This document shows, piece by piece, positions 1-6,444 of a stretch of DNA of 6,444 bases. A model generated the notes under the pieces. That model was not told where the DNA came from. It searched no databases and was given only the letters and a program-made list of their open reading frames with translations. The position numbers and the translations under genes are program-made. Source of the DNA: Desulfobacteraceae bacterium (lineage in GTDB: Bacteria; Desulfobacterota; DSM-4660; Desulfatiglandales; Desulfatiglandaceae); NCBI GenBank assembly GCA_011048855.1, contig DSCZ01000023.1, positions 1 to 6,444 of the forward strand, given 5' to 3'. How positions within the stretch are numbered: the first letter of the stretch is position 1; every line of letters begins with the position of its first letter.

Positions 1-1260
1 ATTCTGCTTATTGTTATTTTTCTTCCTGTCATGCTTATTTTAAGTGTGCCCATAGGCGTGGCGCTCGGCTTAAGTGTTGCGATCGCTATTATTGCAGCGG
101 ATATGCCAGTCGCTTTCCTAATGCAAAAGATGTTTTTTTCCCTTGATGCATTCCCTTTGCTCGCTGTGCCTTTTTTTATAATGGCGGGAGAGATTATGCA
201 AAAAGGAAGTATGGCAGAATCTTTGCTCAATTTTTCTCGTTGTTTGGTCGGTCATATCACTGGTGGTCTAGCGCATGTCTCGGTACTGACCTGTATGTTC
301 TACGGCGCCCTCAGTGGGTCCGCCCCGGCAACGGTAGCAGCGGTGGGAGGAGTAATGATACCTTCAATGGAAAAAGAAGGTTTTTCAAAATCTTTTTCAA
401 CTGCTACAAATGTTTCTGCAGGCTGCCTCGGTGTTATGATCCCCCCAAGCGTCCCGCTCATTATCTATGGAACTACAGCTAATGTTTCGGTTGGTGACTT
501 ATTTATTGCCGGAATTATTCCAGGGATATTTATAGGGATTATACTTATGTTTTCTTGCTATTTTCTTTCTAAATTTCATGGTTTTGATACTAAAAGCAAA
601 AAATCAAGTTTTAAACAAACTTTGACTGCTTTGGGGAAAGCAAAATATGCTTTGGCAGTACCTGTAATTGTGCTGGGTGGAATTTATGGGGGCGTAACCA
701 CCCCTACAGAGGCAGGAGCGATTGCGGTTACTTATGCTTTTTTTGTAGAGGGAATAATTCTGAAGAAATTAAATGGCACAAAAATATGGGCAATCCTAAA
801 AGGAACTACAATAACAAATGCTACCATTTTTCTGGTTGTAGCGACAGCCTCTGCATTAGGACAGATACTGCTTATTTATAATATTCCAGATGCTCTCGTA
901 GGTGCTCTTTCAGGTTTAGCTGATAAAAAGGTACTATTTATTTTCGTTATTATTATTATGTTGCTTATACTGGGAACGTTCATGGATGCATTGGCTAATA
1001 TTCTTATTTTGACCCCTTTGTTGCAGCCATTAGTAATGCAGGCGGGCATGGATATGACTCATTTTGGAATAGTAATGATCGCGACTGTCTCATTAGGATT
1101 TCTTACGCCTCCGGTTGGCGTTAACCTTTTTGTGGGTTGCGGCATAAGTGGCATTAGTATTGAGAAACTCAGCTATGCGGTTCTGCCTTTTTTATTTATT
1201 ATGTTAATAGCGATATTTATTTTAGCCTATATCCCTCAAATTGCTCTTTGCTTGCTGTAA
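1..1260 (+). CDS. dctM: TRAP transporter large permease (DctM family), 5' end cut by the window
   Basis: This is the large membrane subunit of a tripartite ATP-independent periplasmic (TRAP) transporter. With a small permease and a periplasmic binding protein it drives uptake of an organic acid using the sodium or proton gradient. The frame is open to base 1 and the residues before the first ATG (position 31) already read as membrane helix, so the true start probably lies a few codons upstream; the visible 419 residues are close to the family's roughly 425. Family signatures are seen in order: AVPFFIMAGEIM (about 163-198), GALSGSAPATVAAVGG (304-351), IPPSVPLIIYG (439-471), GGVTTPTEAGAIAV (about 688-729), GTFMDALANILILTP (973-1017) and LTPPVGVNLFVG (about 1102-1137). 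Nearly the whole protein is hydrophobic helix. The substrate cannot be read from this subunit. DctP and DctQ partners are not in the window. The gene is AT-rich compared with the kinase downstream. Confidence 0.93.
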   Translation: MLLIVIFLPVMLILSVPIGVALGLSVAIAIIAADMPVAFLMQKMFFSLDAFPLLAVPFFIMAGEIMQKGSMAESLLNFSRCLVGHITGGLAHVSVLTCMFYGALSGSAPATVAAVGGVMIPSMEKEGFSKSFSTATNVSAGCLGVMIPPSVPLIIYGTTANVSVGDLFIAGIIPGIFIGIILMFSCYFLSKFHGFDTKSKKSSFKQTLTALGKAKYALAVPVIVLGGIYGGVTTPTEAGAIAVTYAFFVEGIILKKLNGTKIWAILKGTTITNATIFLVVATASALGQILLIYNIPDALVGALSGLADKKVLFIFVIIIMLLILGTFMDALANILILTPLLQPLVMQAGMDMTHFGIVMIATVSLGFLTPPVGVNLFVGCGISGISIEKLSYAVLPFLFIMLIAIFILAYIPQIALCLL

Positions 1261-1278
1261 AAGAAAAAGGATAGGGTC

Positions 1279-2535
1279 ATGAGAATAGCTTTTTCTGATG
1301 AAAAGACTGGAATAGTCGGCCTCGCTGGTCATATTGGGGTAGGCCATGTGCATAGCCATTCGGGTTTTGTTCAAGAAGATGGTGCAGGCTTCGCTGTTGT
1401 AACTAATATTCTGAATGAGGCTGCTTCTGTTGATTTACGCATAGCGAAGGTTGAAGTTATGCTAGAAGAAGGAAAAATCACGGTTACTCTAAATGCAGGT
1501 GGCACCAGCAGTGCTTTTGCCCGCGGGGGGGTTACTCCTTCCGAGGCTTTACTGTTGCAGAATTCCGTCGGGCAAGATGGCTCTTGTCCCCAGACTCTTG
1601 CAAGCAACGTTTTGGGTCGTGTCAACGGCCAAGGAATTTTAGAAGTTCCCTCAGCGTTCATAACAGCTGTCTCTCTGGCAGTAGTAAAAAGCTTTTTGAA
1701 AAACTATCCTGATCGATTTTTGTTTTTTCCTGAAGAAACGCCACTGAGTGCCGGTTGTACGCTAGGTACCGTACTACAAGTCGGGGATATTGCAGTTTCA
1801 ACTATCCTCACCGTCAATGCCGGTCAGGAAGGAATTGGTCCTAATGAGGACACCGAAGGTAACGTTCCGATTGGTAATAAGGGCCGACTTATGCGTCAAC
1901 TTGGTATGAATTTTTTGCCTACAATAATTGTTGAAGCAAAATCTTATGTACCTTTTTGGAAAGAAAGCATAAATGAGACTACTTTAATTGTCAGGGCCAA
2001 TGAAGCTTATGATAACACTGTAGTCAGCGAATGTTTGGTCGAGTCGGCCAAAGCCTTTTGCTACCCAGTTTTCCAACCTAGTGATCCATATCCACGAAAA
2101 GTTGGGCGTCTTACTGAGGCGACTAAGAAGGTCGCAGGGCAAATAATTTCTCTCGGTAAGGAGCTTTTTAATGCTGAAACATCAGGGGATAAAAATAGAA
2201 TTGCGGCACAATTGGCTAAAATAATTAAACATGATTTAGGTGGTGTTACCTTTATGAGTAACGATGTGAATGACATCGTTAGCGATGGTGGCCTTCTACC
2301 AGGAACAGCTGCGGTCCTGTCATCGGCTGTGACCTCCAGTTATGCGTCCCACTTTAAAATTCCGGTGTTATGTGATAAAGATATTAATATGTATAAAAAT
2401 ACGATTCTAAAAGCATTTAAACTTTTAAAAGATCGTTTGGAAGAAGCTAATAAGCAATTGAATGAGAAGTGTGTTCCCGACAAAGAAATTGATCGGATAG
2501 AAAAAATAGCCATTGAGTCCCGTCACCTTCAATGA
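1279..2535 (+). CDS. conserved-looking protein of unknown function, TRAP-linked (418 aa)
   Basis: I do not recognise this family. The ORF starts at ATG 1279, 18 bp after the TRAP permease stop, with an AAAAAGGA ribosome-binding site at 1264-1271. That spacing points to co-transcription with the permease. The protein has no signal peptide or membrane helix, so it is probably cytoplasmic. Several segments look like conserved enzyme cores: a histidine-rich glycine loop at residues 17-38 (GHIGVGHVHSHSG followed by EDGAG), a second glycine-rich stretch at 72-86 (NAGGTSSAFARGG), QNSVGQDGSCPQT at 94-106, and NAGQEGIGPNEDTEGN at 180-195. The C-terminus (about 375-415) is helical and charged, possibly a short coiled coil. 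The closely spaced H18, H23, H25 and H27 could bind a metal or an anionic ligand, but that is only a guess. By context it may be an enzyme for the TRAP substrate or a derivative of it. It shares the low GC of the permease. Confidence 0.85.
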   Translation: MRIAFSDEKTGIVGLAGHIGVGHVHSHSGFVQEDGAGFAVVTNILNEAASVDLRIAKVEVMLEEGKITVTLNAGGTSSAFARGGVTPSEALLLQNSVGQDGSCPQTLASNVLGRVNGQGILEVPSAFITAVSLAVVKSFLKNYPDRFLFFPEETPLSAGCTLGTVLQVGDIAVSTILTVNAGQEGIGPNEDTEGNVPIGNKGRLMRQLGMNFLPTIIVEAKSYVPFWKESINETTLIVRANEAYDNTVVSECLVESAKAFCYPVFQPSDPYPRKVGRLTEATKKVAGQIISLGKELFNAETSGDKNRIAAQLAKIIKHDLGGVTFMSNDVNDIVSDGGLLPGTAAVLSSAVTSSYASHFKIPVLCDKDINMYKNTILKAFKLLKDRLEEANKQLNEKCVPDKEIDRIEKIAIESRHLQ

Positions 2536-2640
2536 TATCACCATGGGCCGCGCGTTATGGATGTCATCTTCGAAGCAAGTGGGAGAAAGATGTTCATCTA
2601 AGTCGCTTTCCAAACGTGCAAGCGCTTTGCATTGGATATA

Positions 2641-2834
2641 AACTACTTAGTGTCCATCCGGAAATGCCGGATGGGCACAGCGAAGTTTCCAGATCGGAAA
2701 TGAGGAATTTTGTCCAAGATCAAGAAAATCAAGGGGTTGCGCGGAGACGTACTGGAGTACGTCGCACAAGCAAGTCCGCAGATTGACGAAGAGATTGGGC
2801 AAAAGGACCATTTCCGGATGGAAACTACTTAGTT
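2641..2834. repeat. 194-bp non-coding repeat element with terminal inverted repeats (MITE-like)
   Basis: The left end (2641-2666) and the reverse complement of the right end (2809-2834) agree at 23 of 26 positions, including an unbroken 14-bp TCCATCCGGAAATG. TACTTA occurs in direct orientation just outside each end (2644-2649 and 2826-2831), within an 11-bp direct repeat AACTACTTAGT, like a target-site duplication. Inside are nested pairings: TTTTGTCCAA (2708-2717) with TTGGGCAAAA (2795-2804), with one G-T wobble, and a GACGTAC/GTACGTC stem around a TGGA loop (2746-2763) extended outward by TTGCGC/GCACAA. A transcript would therefore fold into one long branched hairpin. No transposase is encoded; the ORF crossing it on the plus strand (2532-2786) merely reads through the repeat. 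It resembles dispersed repeats I associate with Desulfobacterota genomes, but I cannot check copy number here. Confidence 0.8.
2650..2678. repeat. subterminal hairpin inside the repeat element
   Basis: GTGTCCATCCGG (2650-2661) pairs with 2667-2678 across an AAATG loop. The stem is 12 bp, with one position that would be a G-U wobble in RNA. No T-run follows on either side, so it is not a standard intrinsic terminator. Its sequence recurs, inverted, at 3013-3039 and as a longer-armed variant at 3089-3121. It is therefore the repeating unit of this intergenic region. Confidence 0.75.
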
Positions 2835-2963
2835 CTCAGAAAGAAGATAGTCCACCGCCAGGGAGCTTCCCCATGATTGCCCGATGATATGCAATTCCTT
2901 CAAGCCCAGCGCCTTTCGGACCTGGTGGAGTTCATCCACGAATCTCTCTATGGTCCGGAGAGA
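2835..2963 (-). pseudogene. remnant of a proline iminopeptidase-like alpha/beta hydrolase
   Basis: Read on the minus strand from 2963 down to 2835, one frame gives [15 protein letters not shown], then [17 protein letters not shown], then [11 protein letters not shown]. This matches the central part of proline iminopeptidases (peptidase family S33), where a TIERFV-ELxxxRxALGL helix leads into a beta strand and the nucleophile elbow GQSWG with the catalytic serine. Intact enzymes of the family are about 300 residues and release N-terminal proline from peptides. Here only about 43 residues remain. The N-terminal HGGPG part and the C-terminal Asp and His of the triad are missing. The reading frame stops (TAA) in the first codons of the adjacent repeat element, so the break coincides with the repeat end. 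Upstream in the same frame (2964-3012) the similarity fades, with only a doubtful match. It is a non-functional fragment. Confidence 0.7.
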
Positions 2964-3012
2964 TCGACAATGGAAAAGCCGTCGTAAGTATCTACGGCGA
3001 TGAGCCCCTCAA

Positions 3013-3039
3013 GCCCATCGGGCATTTCCGGATGGACAC
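3013..3039. repeat. inverted, isolated copy of the repeat-end hairpin
   Basis: These 27 bases match the reverse complement of 2650-2676 with one mismatch. CATTTCCGGATGGACAC (3023-3039) is a perfect 17-bp inverted copy of 2650-2666. The flank on the left does not match the interior of the 194-bp element, so only the hairpin is present, or the rest has decayed. With 2650-2666 it brackets 390 bp that include the hydrolase remnant. Confidence 0.72.
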
Positions 3040-3084
3040 CAAGCCGAGATATATGTAAAATCTTTTGATTTCAATGTTCAATAA

Positions 3085-3125
3085 TACCTAGTTTCCATCC
3101 GGAAATACCGGATGGAAACTACCTA
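3085..3125. repeat. minimal palindromic repeat element just upstream of the kinase
   Basis: TAGTTTCCATCCGG (3089-3102) is perfectly self-complementary to 3108-3121 around an AAATA loop, giving a 14-bp stem. TACCTA flanks it in direct orientation at 3085-3090 and 3120-3125, the equivalent place to TACTTA around the 194-bp element. It reads as the two ends of that element joined with the interior missing. It ends about 20 bp before the kinase start codon, so it lies in or near the kinase leader and could affect transcription or translation. No T-run follows, so a terminator role is not supported. Confidence 0.8.
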
Positions 3126-3134
3126 ATTCATTAT

Positions 3135-3140
3135 AGAGGG
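3135..3140 (+). promoter_or_regulatory. ribosome-binding site deciding the kinase start
   Basis: AGAGGG at 3135-3140 lies five bases before ATG 3146, a normal spacing. An in-frame GTG at 3140 would overlap this site and leave itself no ribosome-binding site, so ATG 3146 is the better start. Confidence 0.65.
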
Positions 3141-3145
3141 TGGCC

Positions 3146-6100
3146 ATGAAGTCGTTTCGTCCGGGTTTCGAGTTCTGCGGTCCGCGTTCACCTCTGCAGG
3201 CTGTCCTGTCTCTTTTCCTGGTATGCCTGTTGGCTTTGCCGTTTATGGCGATGGCGGATGCTCCGCCGATTCAGAGCGCGGCCGAAATCGATTATCCGCC
3301 CTTTTCCATTGTCCATGAGGATGGCCGGGCCGATGGGTTTTCTGTGGAATTGATGCGGGCGGCCCTAAAGGCCATGAATCGAGATGTCACTTTCCGCACA
3401 GGCCCGTGGGCCGAAGTCCGGGGCTGGCTGGAACGGGGAGAGGTTCAGGCGCTCCCCTTGGTGGGCCGAACTCCGGAACGGGAAAACCTGCTTGGTTTTA
3501 CTTTCGCCTACATGACCCTCCACGGCGCCATCGTGGTACGGGAAGACAACCGGGATATTCATACGATCGGTGATCTGTGGGGCCGACAGGTGGCGGTCAT
3601 GAAGGGCGACAATGCCGAGGAGTTCCTGAGACGCGAGGAGCGCGGCATTCACATCCATACCACGCCCACCTTCGAGGGGGCCCTGCGCCGGCTTTCCGAC
3701 GGCCGGTGCGACGCCGTGGTCATCCAGCGGCTCGTGGCACTTCGTCTTCTCCAGGAGACCGGGATCTCCAATCTGAGGGTCCTGGAGCAACCGATTGAGG
3801 GGTTTAAACAGGATTTCTGTTTTGCCGTCAGGGAAGGGGACCGGGACACCCTGGCGCTGCTCAACGAAGGGCTCGCTATTGTCATGGCCGACGGCACCTA
3901 CCGGCAGCTGCACGCCAAGTGGTTTGCGGCCCTCCAATTGCCCACTGACCGCCGCATCGTGGTCGGTGGAGACCATGCCTACCCGCCCTTTGAATACCTG
4001 GAGGAGAACGGTCGACCGGCAGGTTACAATGTAGAGCTTACGCGGGCCATTGCTCTTGAAATGGGGCTCGATATCGAGATTCGGCTTGGGCCCTGGGCGG
4101 AGATTGTCAAGGGCATGGAGGAAGGCCGGATTGATGTTCTGCAGGGCATGTTCTATCTGCCTGAACGTGACCTGAAATTCGATTTCACCCAACCGCACGC
4201 AGTGCATCATTATGTCAGCTTTGTGCGAAAGGGCGAGGGTGATCCGCCGGTTACGGTCGACGATCTGGCTGGGAAGCGGATCGTGGTGCAACGTGGAGAT
4301 GCGGCCCACGACTTTCTGTTGGCGAAAGGGCTGGGGGGCCAGGTTTCACTTGTGGAGAGCCAGGAGGATGTACTGCGGCAACTGGCGGAAGGAAAGCACG
4401 ATTGTGCGCTTGCCGTGAGGATTTCATCTCTTTACCTGATCGAAGAGAATGGATGGAAAAATCTTGTACTCGGACGCCAGGCTTTCCTGCCACTGGAATA
4501 CTGTTATGCTGCACTCAATAATCGCAAGGCGGTCCTTGCCCAGTTCAGCGAAGGACTGAAAGTCCTTGAGAAAAACGGCCAGTACCGCCGCATATATGAC
4601 AAATGGCTGGGCGGATATGAGGAGAGGCCCCCGTCCCTCGTGGAGGCCCTTCGCTACTCCGTCATGGTCTTGATTCCCCTGTCCGCAATTCTTCTGGTCG
4701 TGTTCCTATGGTCATGGACCCTGCGCAGACGGGTGGCCGAAAGGACCAAGGATCTGCATGAGAGCGAGGAAAAATACCGTTCATTTTTTGAAAACAGTAT
4801 GGATGCCATCCTGTTAACCGCCCCCGACGGAAGTGTTTTTGCGGCGAACCCCTCAGCCTGTGAGCTGTTTGGCCGCACCGAAGATGAGATAATCAAGCTT
4901 GGCAGGGAGGGCCTGGTGGATGCTACGGATCCAAGGCTTCATCTATTGTTGGCCGAACGGGAAAAAAACCGGAAAGCGCGGGGGGAAATAACATTTTTTC
5001 GAAAGGACGGCTCCCGTTTTTCCACCGAAGTTACCTCAGCTTCCTTCGAAGACAGCGCTGGAGAGATAAAAACCAGCATGATTATCCGGGACATTACAGA
5101 GCGCGAGGCCGCTGAAGCGGAGCAGGAAAAACTCCGATCTCAATTAATCCAGGCACAGAAGATGGAGTCGGTAGGTCGTCTGGCCGGGGGCGTGGCCCAT
5201 GACTTCAATAACAAGCTGAGCGTTATTCTGGGTTACACGGAGCTGGCCATGGGGGGGCTGGGCAAAACAACCCCGATCTACGAGAACCTCCAGCAGGTCA
5301 TGGAGGCCGGGAAGCAGTCTGTTAATATCGTGAGGCAGCTTCTGGCCTTTGCCCGGAAGCAGACCATCGTGCCCCGGGTGCTGGATTTCAACGAGACCGT
5401 GGAAGGGATGCTCAAAATGCTGAGACGCCTCATCGGCGAAGACATCGATCTTTTGTGGCGGCCCGACACCAATCTCTGGCGGGTTCAAATGGACCCGGCC
5501 CAGATCGGCCAGATCCTGGCCAACCTTTGCATCAACGCGCGGGATGCCATATCCGGGGTGGGCAGGATCACGATCGAGACGGAAAACGTGGTCCTGGATG
5601 AGAGCTACTGCGCAGACCGCGTTGGGTTCGTGCCGGGCGAGTACGTGATGCTGGCCGTGAGCGACGACGGCTCAGGGATGGACAAAGAGATCCTGGCCAA
5701 TGCATTCGAGCCCTTTTTCACCACCAAGGAGGTGGGGAAGGGAACGGGCCTGGGCCTTGCCACGGTGTACGGCATTGCCAAGCAGAACCAGGGCTTCGTC
5801 AACATCTACAGCGAGCCGGAAAAAGGGACATGTGTAAAGATCTACCTGCCACGGCACAGGGAGGAAACAGAAAAAAAAGTTGGACCGATAGGTGCGGAAA
5901 CTCCCCGCGGCGATGGCGAGACCATCCTGGTGGTGGAGGACGAGACTTCCGTGCTCCATCTGGCCCGGCGGATTCTGGAGAAGATGGGCTATGTGGTGCT
6001 GACGTCGGCTACGCCGACAGAGGCGGTTGCCACAGCACGGGAATACGCCGGGGAGATCCATCTGCTCATGACGGATGTGGTTCTACCGGAGATGAGCGGA

Positions 6101-6304
6101 AAAGACCTGGCCGGTGAGGTCATGGAGATCCGCCCGAACATCGGGGTGCTGTTCATGTCCGGGTACACGGCCAATGTCATCGCCCACCAGGGGGTGCTGG
6201 ACAAGGGGGTGCAGTTTATCGAAAAGCCCTTTACTTCCGACGGGCTGGCCCGGAAGGTGAGGGAGGCGTTGAGAACGCGAAAGTCGGAATATGAAGTTGA
6301 ATAA
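3146..6304 (+). CDS. hybrid sensor histidine kinase with tandem periplasmic SBP_bac_3 domains, PAS and receiver (1052 aa)
   Basis: This is an inner-membrane sensor that should autophosphorylate on ligand binding and pass phosphate to its own receiver. In order it has: a signal peptide (residues 1-37, cleavage likely after AMA); SBP_bac_3 domain 1 (about 46-265) and domain 2 (about 269-492), each with a YPPF strand and a PER motif (R112, R341); a membrane segment (504-526) followed by RRR; a PAS domain (about 541-658); a dimerisation/phospho-acceptor helix with VAHDFNN, phospho-accepting H685; an ATPase domain with N-box N797, DDGSGMD (D840), FEPFFTTK (854-861) and GKGTGLGL (864-871); and a receiver (about 926-1045) with acidic E931/D932, phospho-acceptor D977 in [11 protein letters not shown] and K1027 in EKPF. 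All catalytic residues are present. The layout is BvgS/EvgS-like, but with no C-terminal Hpt domain, so a separate phosphotransfer protein or regulator is presumably needed. The ligand is unknown. The gene stands alone, and its high GC contrasts with the genes to its left. Confidence 0.95.
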   Translation: MKSFRPGFEFCGPRSPLQAVLSLFLVCLLALPFMAMADAPPIQSAAEIDYPPFSIVHEDGRADGFSVELMRAALKAMNRDVTFRTGPWAEVRGWLERGEVQALPLVGRTPERENLLGFTFAYMTLHGAIVVREDNRDIHTIGDLWGRQVAVMKGDNAEEFLRREERGIHIHTTPTFEGALRRLSDGRCDAVVIQRLVALRLLQETGISNLRVLEQPIEGFKQDFCFAVREGDRDTLALLNEGLAIVMADGTYRQLHAKWFAALQLPTDRRIVVGGDHAYPPFEYLEENGRPAGYNVELTRAIALEMGLDIEIRLGPWAEIVKGMEEGRIDVLQGMFYLPERDLKFDFTQPHAVHHYVSFVRKGEGDPPVTVDDLAGKRIVVQRGDAAHDFLLAKGLGGQVSLVESQEDVLRQLAEGKHDCALAVRISSLYLIEENGWKNLVLGRQAFLPLEYCYAALNNRKAVLAQFSEGLKVLEKNGQYRRIYDKWLGGYEERPPSLVEALRYSVMVLIPLSAILLVVFLWSWTLRRRVAERTKDLHESEEKYRSFFENSMDAILLTAPDGSVFAANPSACELFGRTEDEIIKLGREGLVDATDPRLHLLLAEREKNRKARGEITFFRKDGSRFSTEVTSASFEDSAGEIKTSMIIRDITEREAAEAEQEKLRSQLIQAQKMESVGRLAGGVAHDFNNKLSVILGYTELAMGGLGKTTPIYENLQQVMEAGKQSVNIVRQLLAFARKQTIVPRVLDFNETVEGMLKMLRRLIGEDIDLLWRPDTNLWRVQMDPAQIGQILANLCINARDAISGVGRITIETENVVLDESYCADRVGFVPGEYVMLAVSDDGSGMDKEILANAFEPFFTTKEVGKGTGLGLATVYGIAKQNQGFVNIYSEPEKGTCVKIYLPRHREETEKKVGPIGAETPRGDGETILVVEDETSVLHLARRILEKMGYVVLTSATPTEAVATAREYAGEIHLLMTDVVLPEMSGKDLAGEVMEIRPNIGVLFMSGYTANVIAHQGVLDKGVQFIEKPFTSDGLARKVREALRTRKSEYEVE

Positions 6305-6305
6305 G

Positions 6306-6413
6306 AAGGGAGAGCGGCTCCTTCTCATTGAAATCAAGTCCGGAAAGACGGTCGTGGAGGATTTTTTCAAAAAGCTCAAGGTTTCTGCAAACACCTGGAA
6401 TAACTGGATGTAG
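6306..6413 (+). pseudogene. C-terminal remnant of a DUF4143-type AAA ATPase
   Basis: Two bases after the kinase stop codon, a different frame reads KGERLLLIEIKSGKT, then VVEDFFKKLK, ending at TAG 6411. This matches the C-terminal end of bacterial and archaeal AAA-family ATPases carrying DUF4143, where an IEIKSGKT strand (an E-x-K of PD-(D/E)xK type) is followed by a DFFKGLK helix. The intact protein is about 400 residues. The ATPase core is absent because the kinase gene occupies the sequence upstream. An ATG at 6291, inside the kinase end, opens the same frame, giving a 40-residue ORF, but the first residues are kinase-overlap sequence and it is unlikely to be a functional gene. The TAG may itself be premature, since VYPD after it sits where the family usually has a VYGGD-like strand; that last point is weak. 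Confidence 0.55.
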
Positions 6414-6444
6414 GTTTATCCCGATTTTAATTATTATATAAGCC

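Noticed and set aside
2425..2640. Minus-strand open frame to the left of the repeat, possible continuation of the broken hydrolase
   Set aside because: None of the three minus-strand frames in 2536-2640 resembles the part of proline iminopeptidases that should follow GQSWG...YLLSE, and the 62-residue ORF mostly lies antisense to the unknown gene.
2532..2786. 84-residue plus-strand ORF starting in an ATGA overlap with the end of the unknown gene
   Set aside because: Its second half is a readthrough of the inverted-repeat element (GHSEVSRSEMRNFVQDQ...), it has no recognisable domain, and it has no convincing ribosome-binding site. Short ORFs of this kind are expected from the repeat itself.
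3065..3094. Possible kinase promoter, TTGATT at 3065-3070 with TAGTTT at 3089-3094
   Set aside because: The spacing is 18 bp but the -10 box is poor and lies in the arm of the palindrome; there is not enough support to annotate it.
3089..3121. Palindrome as an intrinsic terminator
   Set aside because: The stem is strong but no T-run follows on either strand, and the sequence is explained by membership of the repeat family.
2641..3125. CRISPR array
   Set aside because: The repeat copies are in mixed orientation, of unequal length and irregularly spaced, unlike direct repeats with uniform spacers.
3140..3145. Alternative GTG start for the kinase, adding two residues
   Set aside because: It overlaps the ribosome-binding site AGAGGG, whereas ATG 3146 has normal spacing to it.
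3365..4309. Long (314-residue) minus-strand ORF inside the kinase
   Set aside because: It is antisense to a clear SBP_bac_3 coding region of high GC, where long shadow frames are common, and its translation shows no domain.

Overview
The window looks like a mosaic stretch of a bacterial chromosome, most likely from an anaerobic Gram-negative such as a Desulfobacterota (deltaproteobacterial) sulfate reducer. This is an inference. It rests on the style of the large periplasmic-sensing hybrid kinase, on a TRAP transporter, and on an intergenic repeat with TCCATCCGGAAAT ends that resembles dispersed repeats I associate with that group. No rRNA, tRNA or CRISPR array is visible.

Positions 1-2535 are AT-rich, about 40% GC or lower in sampled lines. 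They hold a TRAP transporter large permease whose first few codons lie upstream of the window, then 18 bp later a 418-residue protein of no family I recognise. The two look like one operon, so the unknown protein may act on, or be regulated with, the imported substrate. The small permease (DctQ) and binding protein (DctP) are not in the window and may lie upstream.

Positions 2536-3145 hold no intact gene but are full of structure. The first 105 bp (2536-2640) show nothing I recognise. Next comes a 194-bp repeat element with imperfect 26-bp terminal inverted repeats and nested hairpins (2641-2834). Directly against its right end lies a minus-strand remnant of a proline iminopeptidase-like alpha/beta hydrolase (2835-2963), including the GQSWG nucleophile elbow. 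A further hairpin copy of the repeat end lies in the opposite orientation (3013-3039). A minimal version of the element, a perfect 14-bp-arm palindrome, sits about 20 bp upstream of the next gene (3085-3125). The two complete elements are each flanked by a 6-bp direct repeat of the form TACYTA.

Positions 3146-6304 are GC-rich, about 60% in a sampled line. They encode one 1052-residue hybrid histidine kinase: signal peptide, two tandem periplasmic SBP_bac_3 (Venus-flytrap) domains, one membrane segment, PAS, histidine-kinase core and a C-terminal receiver. Immediately after it, at 6306-6413, is the C-terminal tail of a DUF4143-type AAA ATPase with no body, a second gene remnant.

Overall, two intact loci of different base composition are separated by repeat elements and gene debris, which suggests a recombination or insertion hotspot. 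The strongest candidates for something little described are the repeat family and the unknown TRAP-linked protein.
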